This document shows, piece after piece, positions 7,575 to 15,849 of a stretch of DNA of 50,238 bases. Both the position numbers and the translations under genes were made by a program. Source of the stretch: Clostridiales bacterium (GTDB taxonomy: Bacteria > Bacillota > Clostridia > Oscillospirales > Oscillospiraceae); the NCBI GenBank assembly GCA_022772585.1, contig JALEZN010000087.1:1-50238 (forward strand), given 5' to 3'. Each line of letters begins with the position of its first letter. Position 1 is the first letter of the stretch. Below the pieces are notes generated by a model. That model searched no databases, was not told the origin of the DNA, and was given only the letters and a program-made list of their open reading frames with translations.

Positions 7575-9056
7575 ATGGGTAAAACTGCCGCCATCGAAAA
7601 AAAGAACTCACCGATGAAATATGTCCACATCGCGATCTCCATCCTGCTGATGTTCGGGTTCGGTTATCTGCCGACCTTCTCCACCGTGACGCCTCTGGGC
7701 ATGAAGCTTCTGGGCGTATTTATCGGCGTCATTTACGCCTATTCCACCTGTGAGATCATCTGGCCCTCGCTGTTGGCGATCATCGCCTTCGCCATGACCG
7801 GCTATACCTCGGGCATTGCCGAGACGGTCTCCCTGACACTGGGCAGCTCTCTGGTCTTCCAGGTCATCACCCAGTATTTCACCACCGGCGCCATCGTCAT
7901 TTACGGCGTGAGCAAGTGGCTGATCCGCAAGACCCTGTCCATCAAGGCCTTCCACCGGCGTCCCAAGCTGTATACCTGGTCCTTCATGTTCCTGACCATG
8001 TGGTGCTGCATCGTCATGGAGACCATCCCCCTGTTCCTGCTGCTCTACAGCATCTGGAACGATATCGCGGAGAACTGCGGCTATGACAAGAACAGCTCCT
8101 TCCGCTATTACGGCTTCGGCGGTATCCTGCTGGCTGAGATGCTGGGCGTTTCCATGATGCCCTACAAGAGCTGGCAGATGGGCCTTGCCAAGAGCTGGGC
8201 CAACATTACCGGCACGGCCATCAATCTGGGGCAGATGTTCATGTGCACCGCCGTCATCGGCACCATCGTCATCACTGCCTATATTTTCCTGGGCGCCAGG
8301 CTCTTCAAGGTGGATTTCTCCATGATGGAGGCCTTTGATGTGGAAAAGCTGGGCGAGGAGAGCAAGCACCTGCGTCCCAGATGCCAGCGCATCCTGATCG
8401 TCTATCTCATCACGGTGTTCCTTGCCATCTTCGCCGGTACGTTCAAGGGCAACGCGCTGTCCAACTTCATCAACGGCTCGCTGTCCGTGGCCGGCCTCTT
8501 CTGCCTGTGCACCGCCATCCTGATGATCCTCCCCTCCGGCGAGGGAGACGGCAAGGCCGCCATCGTCTTCAACGATATCAAGAACAGTGACGCCGCCGTT
8601 TCCTGGCCCGTGATCTGGATGATCGCCGTTACCATTCCTCTTGCTACCGCCGTCACCTCGGAGGGAACCGGTATCTCCGCCTGGCTGCAGGAGCTGTTCA
8701 CTCCCGTATTCGGAGGCCGCAGCCCCGTGTTCCTGATGATCCTGACCATCGTCCTCATGGTGTTCCTGACCAACGTGGGCTCCAACATCGCCCTGGGCAA
8801 TCTGATGATCGCAGTCATCAGCCCCTTCATCGTCTCCTCCGGTGCCAATCCCATGTTCTTCGGCTGCGCGCTGATCTACGCCTGCAACATCGGCATCTTC
8901 CTGCCCGGTTCCTCCGCTCCCGCCTCCATTTTCCATGGCCGCAGCGAGATCCCGGATCCCAAGATGCGCATGAAGGTTACCGGCCTGGCCATCGGCCTGC
9001 ATGTGCTGGTCTCCTGCATCGTGTTCACCATCGCGATGCTGCTGACAAACGGATAA
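7575..9056 (+). CDS. DASS/SLC13-family anion transporter
   Basis: 493 residues with about twelve hydrophobic segments and a soluble loop near residue 250 (MMEAFDVEKLGEESKH). Ribosome site AAGGGAG eight bases before the ATG. The C-terminal half carries TNVGSNIALGNLMIAV near 395, resembling the second SNT-type substrate/sodium motif of divalent anion:sodium symporters. The first motif is divergent, so this is a distant member. It would import a di- or tricarboxylate or related anion for the cluster. It lies 52 bp after the dehydrogenase, same operon. Confidence 0.85.
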   Translation: MGKTAAIEKKNSPMKYVHIAISILLMFGFGYLPTFSTVTPLGMKLLGVFIGVIYAYSTCEIIWPSLLAIIAFAMTGYTSGIAETVSLTLGSSLVFQVITQYFTTGAIVIYGVSKWLIRKTLSIKAFHRRPKLYTWSFMFLTMWCCIVMETIPLFLLLYSIWNDIAENCGYDKNSSFRYYGFGGILLAEMLGVSMMPYKSWQMGLAKSWANITGTAINLGQMFMCTAVIGTIVITAYIFLGARLFKVDFSMMEAFDVEKLGEESKHLRPRCQRILIVYLITVFLAIFAGTFKGNALSNFINGSLSVAGLFCLCTAILMILPSGEGDGKAAIVFNDIKNSDAAVSWPVIWMIAVTIPLATAVTSEGTGISAWLQELFTPVFGGRSPVFLMILTIVLMVFLTNVGSNIALGNLMIAVISPFIVSSGANPMFFGCALIYACNIGIFLPGSSAPASIFHGRSEIPDPKMRMKVTGLAIGLHVLVSCIVFTIAMLLTNG

Positions 9057-9087
9057 AAAATTTCCCGACAGAAGGGACTGAGACGCT

Positions 9088-10365
9088 ATGAGCAGAATGG
9101 CCATTGTTGGCTTCGGCGCCGCAGGATATAACGGCGCCAAGGCCGTGCGGCAGCTGTCTCCCGGAGCGGAGATCGACGTCTACTCCGACACCGCTCTGGG
9201 GCCGTACAATCCCATGCTCACTACCTACTATGTGAAGGGGGCCATCCCCTATGAGGCGATGTTCCCCTACGGCTCTCCGGAACAGGTCTGCGCGGAGCTG
9301 AAGCTGAACTATCATAAAAACCGTCCGGTGACCGGACTCCTTCCGGAAGAAAAAACTCTTTGCTTTGCCGACGGCGGCCGTGAGAAATACGACAAAATCC
9401 TGATCAGCACAGGGGCCTCCGCCATCATGCCGCCCATCCCGGGACTGGACCTGTCCGGCGTGATCAAAATGCGCACGGCGGAGGACGCCCTCCGTCTGAA
9501 GGGGATGCTGGACAGCGGGGCGGTAAAAAGCGGCCTCGTGATCGGCTCCTCCTGGGTCGGCATCAAGGTCGTGGAGGATCTGGTGGAACGGGGCGTCGCC
9601 TGCACCCTTGTGGACGGCGCCGACCAGATGTTCTGCACCGCCACCTTCAAGGAGACCGCCCGGCGCATCCAGCGGGATCTGGAGGCCATGGGCGTGACCG
9701 TCCGCTGCGGCCAGATGCTCTCCTGCATCCAGCGGGAGGAGGACGGCCGGCTCACCGCCGTCATGAAGAGCGGCGAGCGCTTCACTGCGGACACCGTGGC
9801 GGTGTGCATCGGCGTGCGGATGAATGTGGGGTTCCTCAAGGACAGCGGCATTGCCATAAACCGGGGCATTCTGGTGGACCGGCAGATGCGCACCAGCTGC
9901 CAGGGAATCTATGCGGCGGGCGACTGCTGTGAGGCTGTGGATATCCAGAGCGGCACGCCCCGGAACATCGGCGTCTGGTACAACGCGGTGCGCCAGGGCC
10001 TGACCGCCGGTACGAACATGGCCGGCGGCAGCATGGAATTCGACGCCAATGTTCTGGTGAATCTGGCCCACTACCTGCACTATGATTTCATCAGCATCGG
10101 AGACGTCAGCTCCTGCAGACCGTCGGACGAGGTCTATGAGTACGAGGACGGGCGGTATTACATTCGGGCCGCCCGGGACGGCCGGACCGTCAAGTGCATC
10201 AATATCATCGGAGCTGCGCTCTGCAGCGGCATCGTGAAGAACGCTTTTATCAAATCCATCGAAAGCCCCGATTCCGCGCTGAGCACCCAGACCATCTGTT
10301 TCCTGAAAAAAGAAGGGATTCCGGACGGCTTCATCAAATTCTTGGGAGGGGACCCTCTTGACTGA
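9088..10365 (+). CDS. NAD(P)H:FAD oxidoreductase (pyridine nucleotide-disulphide oxidoreductase class)
   Basis: 425 residues, cytosolic. N-terminal FAD motif GFGAAGYNGAK (residues 8-18), ISTGASAIMPPIPG near 106, central NAD-binding motif GLVIGSSWVGIKVVEDL near 150, and the second FAD motif GIYAAGDCCE near 272. No redox-active CxxxxC pair, so it resembles the flavin domain of NirB or rubredoxin/ferredoxin reductases. The stop overlaps the molybdenum-enzyme gene by eight bases. I infer that it passes electrons between NAD(P)H and the ferredoxin subunit two genes on. Confidence 0.85.
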   Translation: MSRMAIVGFGAAGYNGAKAVRQLSPGAEIDVYSDTALGPYNPMLTTYYVKGAIPYEAMFPYGSPEQVCAELKLNYHKNRPVTGLLPEEKTLCFADGGREKYDKILISTGASAIMPPIPGLDLSGVIKMRTAEDALRLKGMLDSGAVKSGLVIGSSWVGIKVVEDLVERGVACTLVDGADQMFCTATFKETARRIQRDLEAMGVTVRCGQMLSCIQREEDGRLTAVMKSGERFTADTVAVCIGVRMNVGFLKDSGIAINRGILVDRQMRTSCQGIYAAGDCCEAVDIQSGTPRNIGVWYNAVRQGLTAGTNMAGGSMEFDANVLVNLAHYLHYDFISIGDVSSCRPSDEVYEYEDGRYYIRAARDGRTVKCINIIGAALCSGIVKNAFIKSIESPDSALSTQTICFLKKEGIPDGFIKFLGGDPLD

Positions 10366-12517
10366 ACTGGAGAAAAAACTGAAAGCAAAGATCCCCGGGG
10401 AGGACACCGGCATCGAGATCAGGCACTCCCTGTGCGCCATCTGCAGCCCCAGCCACCACTGCGGCCTGGACTGCTACGTCAAGGACGGGAAGATCATCCG
10501 GGTGGAGGGCACGCCCGGCCATCCCTACAACCACGGCAAGCTCTGCACAAAGGGTTCCTCCCAGCGCAGCTATGTCTACCGCGAGGACCGCATCCGGACG
10601 CCCCTGAAGCGCGTGGGAGAGCGGGGCGAGGGGAAATTTGAACCCATCAGCTGGGATGAGGCCTACCGGATCATTGCCGAAAAGCTCAACCGGGTGAAGG
10701 AGGAGTACTCTCCCAACTCTGTCGTTTTCTACAGCGGCTACTCCAAGTGGTACCGGCCCATCTACCAGCGGTTCGCCTATGACTTCGGCAGCGTGAACTT
10801 CGGTACCGACGACAGCGTCTGCGCGGTCTCCATGAAAATGGGCAACAAGGTCACCGTGGGGGGCGGGGCCGCGCCTGACATGGCCCACGCAAAGACCTTC
10901 CTGGGCTGGAACTACGACGGCTACTACTCCCACCACCTGTCGGTGGAGGGGGTGCGCAAGCTGAAGGAGCGGGGCGGCAAGGTCATCATCATCGACATAC
11001 GGTATACCCCCGCCGCCAAAAACCTGGCCGACATTTTCCTGCAGATCAACCCCGGCACCGACGGCGCCCTGGCCCTGGGCATGGCCAAGCTCATCATCGA
11101 TAACGGCTGGGCCGACATGGATTACATCGAGAAGTACACCTACGGCTTTGAGCAGTATAAGGAGCTGGTGCAGCAGTATCCCCTGGAAAAGGTCAGCGAG
11201 ATCACCGGGCTCAAGCCGGAGGAGATCTACGAGGCCACCAAACTTTACGCCACCAACGGCCCGGCCTGTACCAACTTCTCGGCTTCCGCCCTGGTGCACC
11301 GCGTCAACGGCTTCAACACCAACCGGGCGATCCTGTGCCTCTCCGCGCTGACCGGCAACTACGACCGGGAGGGCGGCAATTACCCCGTCCCCGCCTCCTA
11401 TCTGCGGCAGCCCGCGGGCTTCAAAACCAGGGACGAGGAGTTCCGCAGCGCCCGCTATCCCGGCACCGCCGAGCGCATCGGCGCCCAGCGCTTCCCGCTG
11501 TGGAACGCCCAGTTTGACGAGTTCCAGGCCATGGATCTCCTGCGTCAGCTGGAGGAGGGTACGCCTTACCCCGTCAAGGCCATGTTCGCGCTGGGGTTCA
11601 ACGCCAAGATGTTCCCGGAGAGCGACCGGCTGCTGGAGGCAATGAAGGAGAAGCTGGACTTTATCGTGGATGTGGACCTCTTTATGAACATGTCCGCCAA
11701 GTATGCCGACATCGTGCTGCCTGCCTGCTCCTCGGTGGAGCGCAGCGAGCTCAAGTGCTACCGGGGCGGATACCTGGTGTATACCAAACCGGCCATCAAG
11801 CCCCTGTATGAGTCCAAGTCCGATGTGGATATCCTGTGTGAACTGGCCAGAGTCATGGACCTGGACGACGATCTGCTCAAGCAGGGGTATGAGGCCTGCC
11901 TGGACTGGATGATCGACGGCTGCGGCCTGACCATCGCCGATCTGAAAAAGAGCGACATGCCCATGAAGGTACCCACCGCCCAGTGGCCCGTCAAGCCCGG
12001 AAAATACCTGAAGGAGGGCTTCAAGACCTCCACCGGAAAGTTCGAGTTCTACTCCACCGCCATCGCGGCCATCGACCCCAGGTACGGTCTGGACCCGCTG
12101 CCCAGCTATGTGGATCCTCTCTTCGACCAGAACGACGAGGAGACCCGGAGGGACTACCCCTTCTGCCTGTGCACCGGCGCCCGCAAGGCCTACGCGATCC
12201 ACTCCCGCCTGCACGATACGCCGTGGATCCACAGCCTGCAGCCCGATCCCACCTGCGAGATCAACCGGCAGGACGCCGCCCGGCTGGGGCTCAGGGACGG
12301 AGATGACGCGACCCTCTCCAGCCCTTACGGCGAGATCCGTATGAAGGTAAAGACCACCAGCAAGATCAAGCCCGGCGTCATTATGGCTCTGCCCGGCTAT
12401 ACCCAGGCCAATGTGAACAACCTCCTGGGCCGGAATCACCTGGATCCCTACAGCGGCTTCCCGGGGTATAAGGGGATGCGCTGCAATATCAGCAAATATC
12501 AGGGGGCCAAAGCATGA
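10358..12517 (+). CDS. Molybdopterin-dependent oxidoreductase, DMSO-reductase family, cytosolic
   Basis: 719 residues without a Tat signal, so cytosolic. An N-terminal Fe-S motif is present with unusual spacing: Cys26, Cys29, Cys35, Cys39, and Cys63 in LCTKG; the typical pattern is CxxCxxxC. The molybdopterin domain follows, with the probable metal ligand Cys155 (TDDSVCAVSMKMG) at the position of the Cys/Sec in nitrate reductase and formate dehydrogenase. The C-terminal dinucleotide-binding domain starts near 590. Neighbours encode a flavoprotein and a DmsB-like ferredoxin, giving a three-subunit NADH-linked enzyme. It could be a reductase, dehydrogenase or hydratase; the substrate is unknown. 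Confidence 0.88.
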   Translation: MTELEKKLKAKIPGEDTGIEIRHSLCAICSPSHHCGLDCYVKDGKIIRVEGTPGHPYNHGKLCTKGSSQRSYVYREDRIRTPLKRVGERGEGKFEPISWDEAYRIIAEKLNRVKEEYSPNSVVFYSGYSKWYRPIYQRFAYDFGSVNFGTDDSVCAVSMKMGNKVTVGGGAAPDMAHAKTFLGWNYDGYYSHHLSVEGVRKLKERGGKVIIIDIRYTPAAKNLADIFLQINPGTDGALALGMAKLIIDNGWADMDYIEKYTYGFEQYKELVQQYPLEKVSEITGLKPEEIYEATKLYATNGPACTNFSASALVHRVNGFNTNRAILCLSALTGNYDREGGNYPVPASYLRQPAGFKTRDEEFRSARYPGTAERIGAQRFPLWNAQFDEFQAMDLLRQLEEGTPYPVKAMFALGFNAKMFPESDRLLEAMKEKLDFIVDVDLFMNMSAKYADIVLPACSSVERSELKCYRGGYLVYTKPAIKPLYESKSDVDILCELARVMDLDDDLLKQGYEACLDWMIDGCGLTIADLKKSDMPMKVPTAQWPVKPGKYLKEGFKTSTGKFEFYSTAIAAIDPRYGLDPLPSYVDPLFDQNDEETRRDYPFCLCTGARKAYAIHSRLHDTPWIHSLQPDPTCEINRQDAARLGLRDGDDATLSSPYGEIRMKVKTTSKIKPGVIMALPGYTQANVNNLLGRNHLDPYSGFPGYKGMRCNISKYQGAKA

Positions 12518-13041
12518 AATATGTGTTTGTATTTGACGAGGACCGGTGCTGTGCCTGCTCCGCCTGCATGATCGGATGTATGGACCAGAACGACGTGGAC
12601 CCCGCCGCGCAGGATCCCTGCTTCCGCAGGACCTTTGACGAGGAGATCGAGCAGGCCGACGGCAGTGTGTACTGCGCCTATCTCTCCGCGGCGTGCATGC
12701 ACTGTACCGACGCGCCCTGCATCGCCGCATGTCCGGTGGGCTGCCTCAGCAAGGATCCGGATACCGGCTTTACCATCTATGACAACACCAACTGCATCGG
12801 CTGCAAGAGCTGCGCCCTGGCCTGCCCCTTCGGCGCGCCGCGCTACCGTCCCTCCGACGGAAAAATGGTGAAGTGCGACGGCTGCAACACCCGGGTGAAA
12901 AACGGCCTGCAGCCCGCGTGCGTCCGTGCCTGCTCCTTCGGCGCGCTGACCTGCGTGCCTGAGGAGGAATATCTCTCCGGCAGCAGCGGCAAGGCGTGCA
13001 ATGCGCTCTTGTCCCAGATCGCCCCGAAAAAGACGATCTGA
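12514..13041 (+). CDS. Four-cluster ferredoxin subunit (DmsB/HycB-like)
   Basis: 175 residues with sixteen cysteines in the DmsB layout: Cys12-x2-Cys15-x2-Cys18-x3-Cys22, then CMHCTDAPCIAACPVGC, CIGCKSCALACPFG, and CDGC with ACVRACSFG. This predicts four [4Fe-4S] clusters. Its ATG overlaps the stop of the molybdenum subunit by four bases, so the two should be made in equal amount. It would carry electrons between the molybdenum site and the flavoprotein. It has no membrane anchor partner, unlike the respiratory Dms enzymes. Confidence 0.9.
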   Translation: MKYVFVFDEDRCCACSACMIGCMDQNDVDPAAQDPCFRRTFDEEIEQADGSVYCAYLSAACMHCTDAPCIAACPVGCLSKDPDTGFTIYDNTNCIGCKSCALACPFGAPRYRPSDGKMVKCDGCNTRVKNGLQPACVRACSFGALTCVPEEEYLSGSSGKACNALLSQIAPKKTI

Positions 13042-13125
13042 CCGGAGGCCTGTTTTCAACTGTGTGTCAAGCCCTTGGAGAGGGGCTTTAAAAACTACTA
13101 CTTTTATTGATACGAGGTGCGCAAC

Positions 13126-14526
13126 ATGACGGAGTATACCAAAGGGCTGTGCGACTTTATCACAAAACTGGAGTTCAAGGATCTGGCTCCGGAGCTGGTA
13201 GAAAAGGCAAAGATGCTCACCCTGCATGTGGTGGGCGCCGCCCTGGCGGGCAGGACCCTGCCCACGGCAGTCAGCGCCAGAAGTACGGCCCGGGCGGTGA
13301 TCGGCCAGTCCTCGGACATGATGTCCACCATGTGGGGCGAGCCCGGCAAGGTGCCCATGCACGGGGCCATCATGGCCAACGCCGTAGCCGCCGATACCCT
13401 GGACTGGGAGGACTGCAGCTACACCGGCCACCCCAGCGCCCACCTGATCTCGGTCTCCATGGCCATGACCGAGGCCATGCACAAGAGCGGTAAGGACTTT
13501 ATCACCGCGGTCATCGGCGGCTTTGAGGTGTATCAGCGCGTGGCCTGCTACATCCAGCCCACTCCCGAGTATAATACCAAAAAGTACGGCTGGGGCCTGG
13601 GTTCCTGGCAGATTTTCGCCGGCGCTCCCGCCGCCGGAAAGCTGCTTGGCTGCGACGCCGAGCAGTTCAACCTGCTGATGGGCGCCACCGCCTGTTCCAC
13701 CCCTGTGGTCAACGCCATTCTCGCTCAGCAGCATTCTGACTTCTATCATCTTCAGTACGCCATCACCAGCCTGACCGGCGTCATGGTGGCCGGCATGGCC
13801 AAGCGCAACGAGCTGGACAACATCTACAACGTTATGGATGTGGAATCCGGCTATCCCATGATGATGCGCGGTTTTGCCAACGAGGGCTGGATCGACCGCA
13901 ACGTGGGGACCGAGTATCTGTTCGGCGATCTTCTGCTCAAGCACTGGCCCTCCAACATGTGGATCCAGACGCCGCTGGACTGCCTGGACGAGCTGAAGCG
14001 GGCCCACGACTTCCAGCCGGATGAGATCGAGGAGATCTTCGTCAGTCCCACCTATCTGGAGCGGGACAAGTTCAGCTGGGACGGCTACGCCAGCTGCCGC
14101 GACGCTCAGTTCAGCATTCCTTACTGCCTGGCGGCCTACCTGCTGCGGGGCGCGCCCGGTCCCAACTGGTACGACGCCAGCCGCCTGGCGGACAAGTCCC
14201 TGCTGGAGCTGGCCTCCCGGGTCAAGATGGATCCGGACAATCTCCAGGATCTGACCGTGGCCTTCAGCATGTTCCAGAGCGGCTCCTTCCCCTCCACCAC
14301 CGTGCGCGTCACCCTGAAGGACGGACAGCAGTTTGAAAAGACCCTGCCCTTCCCCAAGGGTCATCCCAGGAACCCCTTCCAGTGGGAGGATGTGGAGCGC
14401 ACCTTCCGGGTGGGCGCCAAGGCCGCCAACCTGTCCGAGGGCAAGACCGCCCGCTTTATTGAGCTGTGCCATGTCATCGACCAGCTGGACGACATGTCCC
14501 AGCTGGCGGAGTGCCTGTCCCTGTAA
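13126..14526 (+). CDS. MmgE/PrpD family protein
   Basis: ATG 13126 preferred (MTEYTKGLCDFI); GAGG lies eight bases upstream and the GTG nine bases earlier has no better site. 466 residues, the normal family length. Family features: HGAIMANAVAADTLDWEDC near residue 85, GGFEVYQRVA near 130, and the C-terminal lid domain beginning near 270. Characterised members include 2-methylcitrate dehydratase, cis-aconitate decarboxylase and iminodisuccinate epimerase; all act on di- or tricarboxylates. The prp partners (methylcitrate synthase, methylisocitrate lyase) are absent, which argues against the methylcitrate cycle. Confidence 0.85.
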   Translation: MTEYTKGLCDFITKLEFKDLAPELVEKAKMLTLHVVGAALAGRTLPTAVSARSTARAVIGQSSDMMSTMWGEPGKVPMHGAIMANAVAADTLDWEDCSYTGHPSAHLISVSMAMTEAMHKSGKDFITAVIGGFEVYQRVACYIQPTPEYNTKKYGWGLGSWQIFAGAPAAGKLLGCDAEQFNLLMGATACSTPVVNAILAQQHSDFYHLQYAITSLTGVMVAGMAKRNELDNIYNVMDVESGYPMMMRGFANEGWIDRNVGTEYLFGDLLLKHWPSNMWIQTPLDCLDELKRAHDFQPDEIEEIFVSPTYLERDKFSWDGYASCRDAQFSIPYCLAAYLLRGAPGPNWYDASRLADKSLLELASRVKMDPDNLQDLTVAFSMFQSGSFPSTTVRVTLKDGQQFEKTLPFPKGHPRNPFQWEDVERTFRVGAKAANLSEGKTARFIELCHVIDQLDDMSQLAECLSL

Positions 14527-14584
14527 GCTCTAATCTCTTTAAAACAATCGCCGCAGCTCTTATCAGAAAGGATGTGGAAATAAT

Positions 14585-15301
14585 ATGTATGGCTGGAGAG
14601 CCAGAATCGGACTGATCAGCCCCATGCCGGGCGAAAATGTGGAGCACGCCTTTCACATTTATGCGCCGGACGGCGTCTCCTTCTCTTCCATGAAGATGCC
14701 TTTCCCAGACCCCACCCCTGAGGGGCTGAAGATCCTCACCGGTCAGTTGGAGGACACTGCGTCCAAATATAAGGGGCAAGATCTAGACCTGATTGTGTTC
14801 TGTTGCACCTCCGGCAGCTTTATTCAAGGTGTGGGCTGGGACAAGGAGTGCATGGAGCGTATCAAACAGGCCAGCGGTACGCCGGGCCTTACCACCAGCA
14901 CCGCCGTGTTAGAATCGCTCAACGCCCTGGGGGCCAGATCGCTGGCCGTACTAACCCCCTACCCCGACGCCACCAATGAAGCTGAGCGCAAATTCTTGGA
15001 AGATAACGGCTTTGAGGTCCGGACCATCCTAGGCATGGATATGTCCGGGGTTGAAAAGGGCCGCATCTACAATGCGGAGAAGCCTTTTTTGTATCGGAAC
15101 TCCGTGAAGATGGATCTGAAAGGGGCCGATGTGTTCTTCTTGAGTTGCATGGCTTTGGACACCCTGGGGCTGGTGGGCGATCTGGAGACAGATCTTGGCA
15201 TACCAGTGGTAACCAGTCATCAGGCAACCTTATGGAGCGCGCTGCGCCATTGCGGAATCAAAACTAGGCGGCCCCATTTGGGCAAACTGTTTGCCATCTG
15301 A
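14585..15301 (+). CDS. Asp/Glu racemase superfamily enzyme with two catalytic cysteines (maleate isomerase/racemase type)
   Basis: 238 residues, the size of maleate isomerases and arylmalonate decarboxylases. Cys74 lies in CCTSGSF and Cys188 in LSCMALDT, the two catalytic positions of the superfamily. Arylmalonate decarboxylase has Gly at the first site and Cys188 at the second, so two cysteines point to an isomerase or racemase. Last gene of the cluster, 58 bp after the PrpD gene. Codon use is less GC-biased than its neighbours (several TTA, CTA and TTG leucine codons), hinting at separate acquisition. Substrate unknown; cis-trans isomerisation of an unsaturated diacid would suit a PrpD partner. 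Confidence 0.82.
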   Translation: MYGWRARIGLISPMPGENVEHAFHIYAPDGVSFSSMKMPFPDPTPEGLKILTGQLEDTASKYKGQDLDLIVFCCTSGSFIQGVGWDKECMERIKQASGTPGLTTSTAVLESLNALGARSLAVLTPYPDATNEAERKFLEDNGFEVRTILGMDMSGVEKGRIYNAEKPFLYRNSVKMDLKGADVFFLSCMALDTLGLVGDLETDLGIPVVTSHQATLWSALRHCGIKTRRPHLGKLFAI

Positions 15302-15346
15302 TCGGGCGTCCCCACCGGGCATAACCTTTTTATATGAGATCTCAGA

Positions 15347-15393
15347 AGGCCGCCTGCGGCCCCGCCCATGCCGGGCAGGGCCGCAGGCGGCCT
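15347..15393. terminator. Terminator hairpin after the carboxylate cluster, inside the truncated dpaA end
   Basis: 21-bp GC-rich stem (15347-15367 with 15373-15393; one G-U type mismatch) and a five-base loop, followed by short TTT in the plus direction. DpaA homology stops about 20 bases to the right of it. Confidence 0.75.
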
Positions 15394-15413
15394 TTCCCAA
15401 TTCCCACATCCGC

Positions 15414-15758
15414 CCCTCCCGGCTTGGAGGCCAGGTCGATGACCAGACACCCCGGCTTCAGGTCCCGCAGGGCCTCCTCATCCAGCACCCGGGCCGGGAC
15501 AGTGTTCACCACCAGATCATACCCGCACAGCCACCCCTTGAGCTGTTCGGTGTGCTCCACGCCGTATCCCTCCGCCTCGATCCACGCCAGGTCGGCCCAC
15601 CTCCGGGCCGACACGCTGACCCTGGCGCCCATGCCTGCCAGCCGGGGGGCCAGAGTCCGGCCCAGCCTCCCATACCCGATCACCAGGACCCTGGCCCCCT
15701 GCAGCGTAATGGGCAGCTCCTCCAGGGCGATCTGGATGGCACCCTCGGCGGTAGGTAC
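15414..15758 (-). pseudogene. dpaA: dpaA (spoVFA) distal half, separated from its start and 3'-truncated
   Basis: The frame is open on the minus strand from at least 15782 to 15342. After the att core it reads TAEGAIQIALEELPITLQG, then the Rossmann motif VLVIGYGRLGRTLA, SARRWADLAWIEAEG, VVNTVPARVL and LVIDLASKPGG, which is the middle and C-terminal part of dipicolinate synthase subunit A. Homology ends near 15414. The last ~50 residues expected in the family (the stretch ending in LPG-VAP-TAG in B. subtilis) are absent, replaced by hairpin sequence. It has no ribosome site of its own. It can only be expressed with the proximal half at 22.78-23.17 kb after excision of the intervening DNA. Confidence 0.88.
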
Positions 15759-15763
15759 TGCGT
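15747..15763. other. Left attachment site (attL) of the dpaA intervening element
   Basis: Plus-strand GGCGG-T-AGGTAC-T-GCGT matches the right site at 15 of 17 positions, with AGGTAC (15753-15758) identical. The central GG is 15754-15755. The left arm GCGGTA belongs to dpaA, the right arm (with AGCGGTA at 15765-15771) to the element. Confidence 0.85.
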
Positions 15764-15787
15764 CAGCGGTATGGCCGCGCAAATCCG

Positions 15788-15816
15788 TTGCCCTCCCGGG
15801 GAAAAAACGCTATAAT
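15788..15816 (+). promoter_or_regulatory. Promoter of the element tetR gene
   Basis: -35 TTGCCC (15788-15793), 17-bp spacer, perfect -10 TATAAT (15811-15816). It lies 30 bp inside the left end of the element, 34 bases before the tetR ATG. Confidence 0.7.
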
Positions 15817-15849
15817 TGACCCGTAGCATATACAAAGGAGCGTGGGACC

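Noticed and set aside
10358..13041. Calling the molybdenum/ferredoxin pair a DMSO or formate enzyme
   Set aside because: No Tat signal, no membrane anchor and unusual cysteine spacing; the substrate cannot be read from the sequence.
13126..14526. Naming the MmgE/PrpD gene prpD and invoking the methylcitrate cycle
   Set aside because: No methylcitrate synthase or methylisocitrate lyase is present and the neighbours point elsewhere.
15342..15413. Last 24 codons of the dpaA distal frame as real coding sequence
   Set aside because: They encode the terminator hairpin and match nothing in DpaA; treated as run-on after truncation.
15291..15819. Plus-strand open frames over the dpaA distal half
   Set aside because: The minus strand carries clear DpaA homology (Rossmann motif, ASKPGG); the plus-strand products are proline-rich noise.
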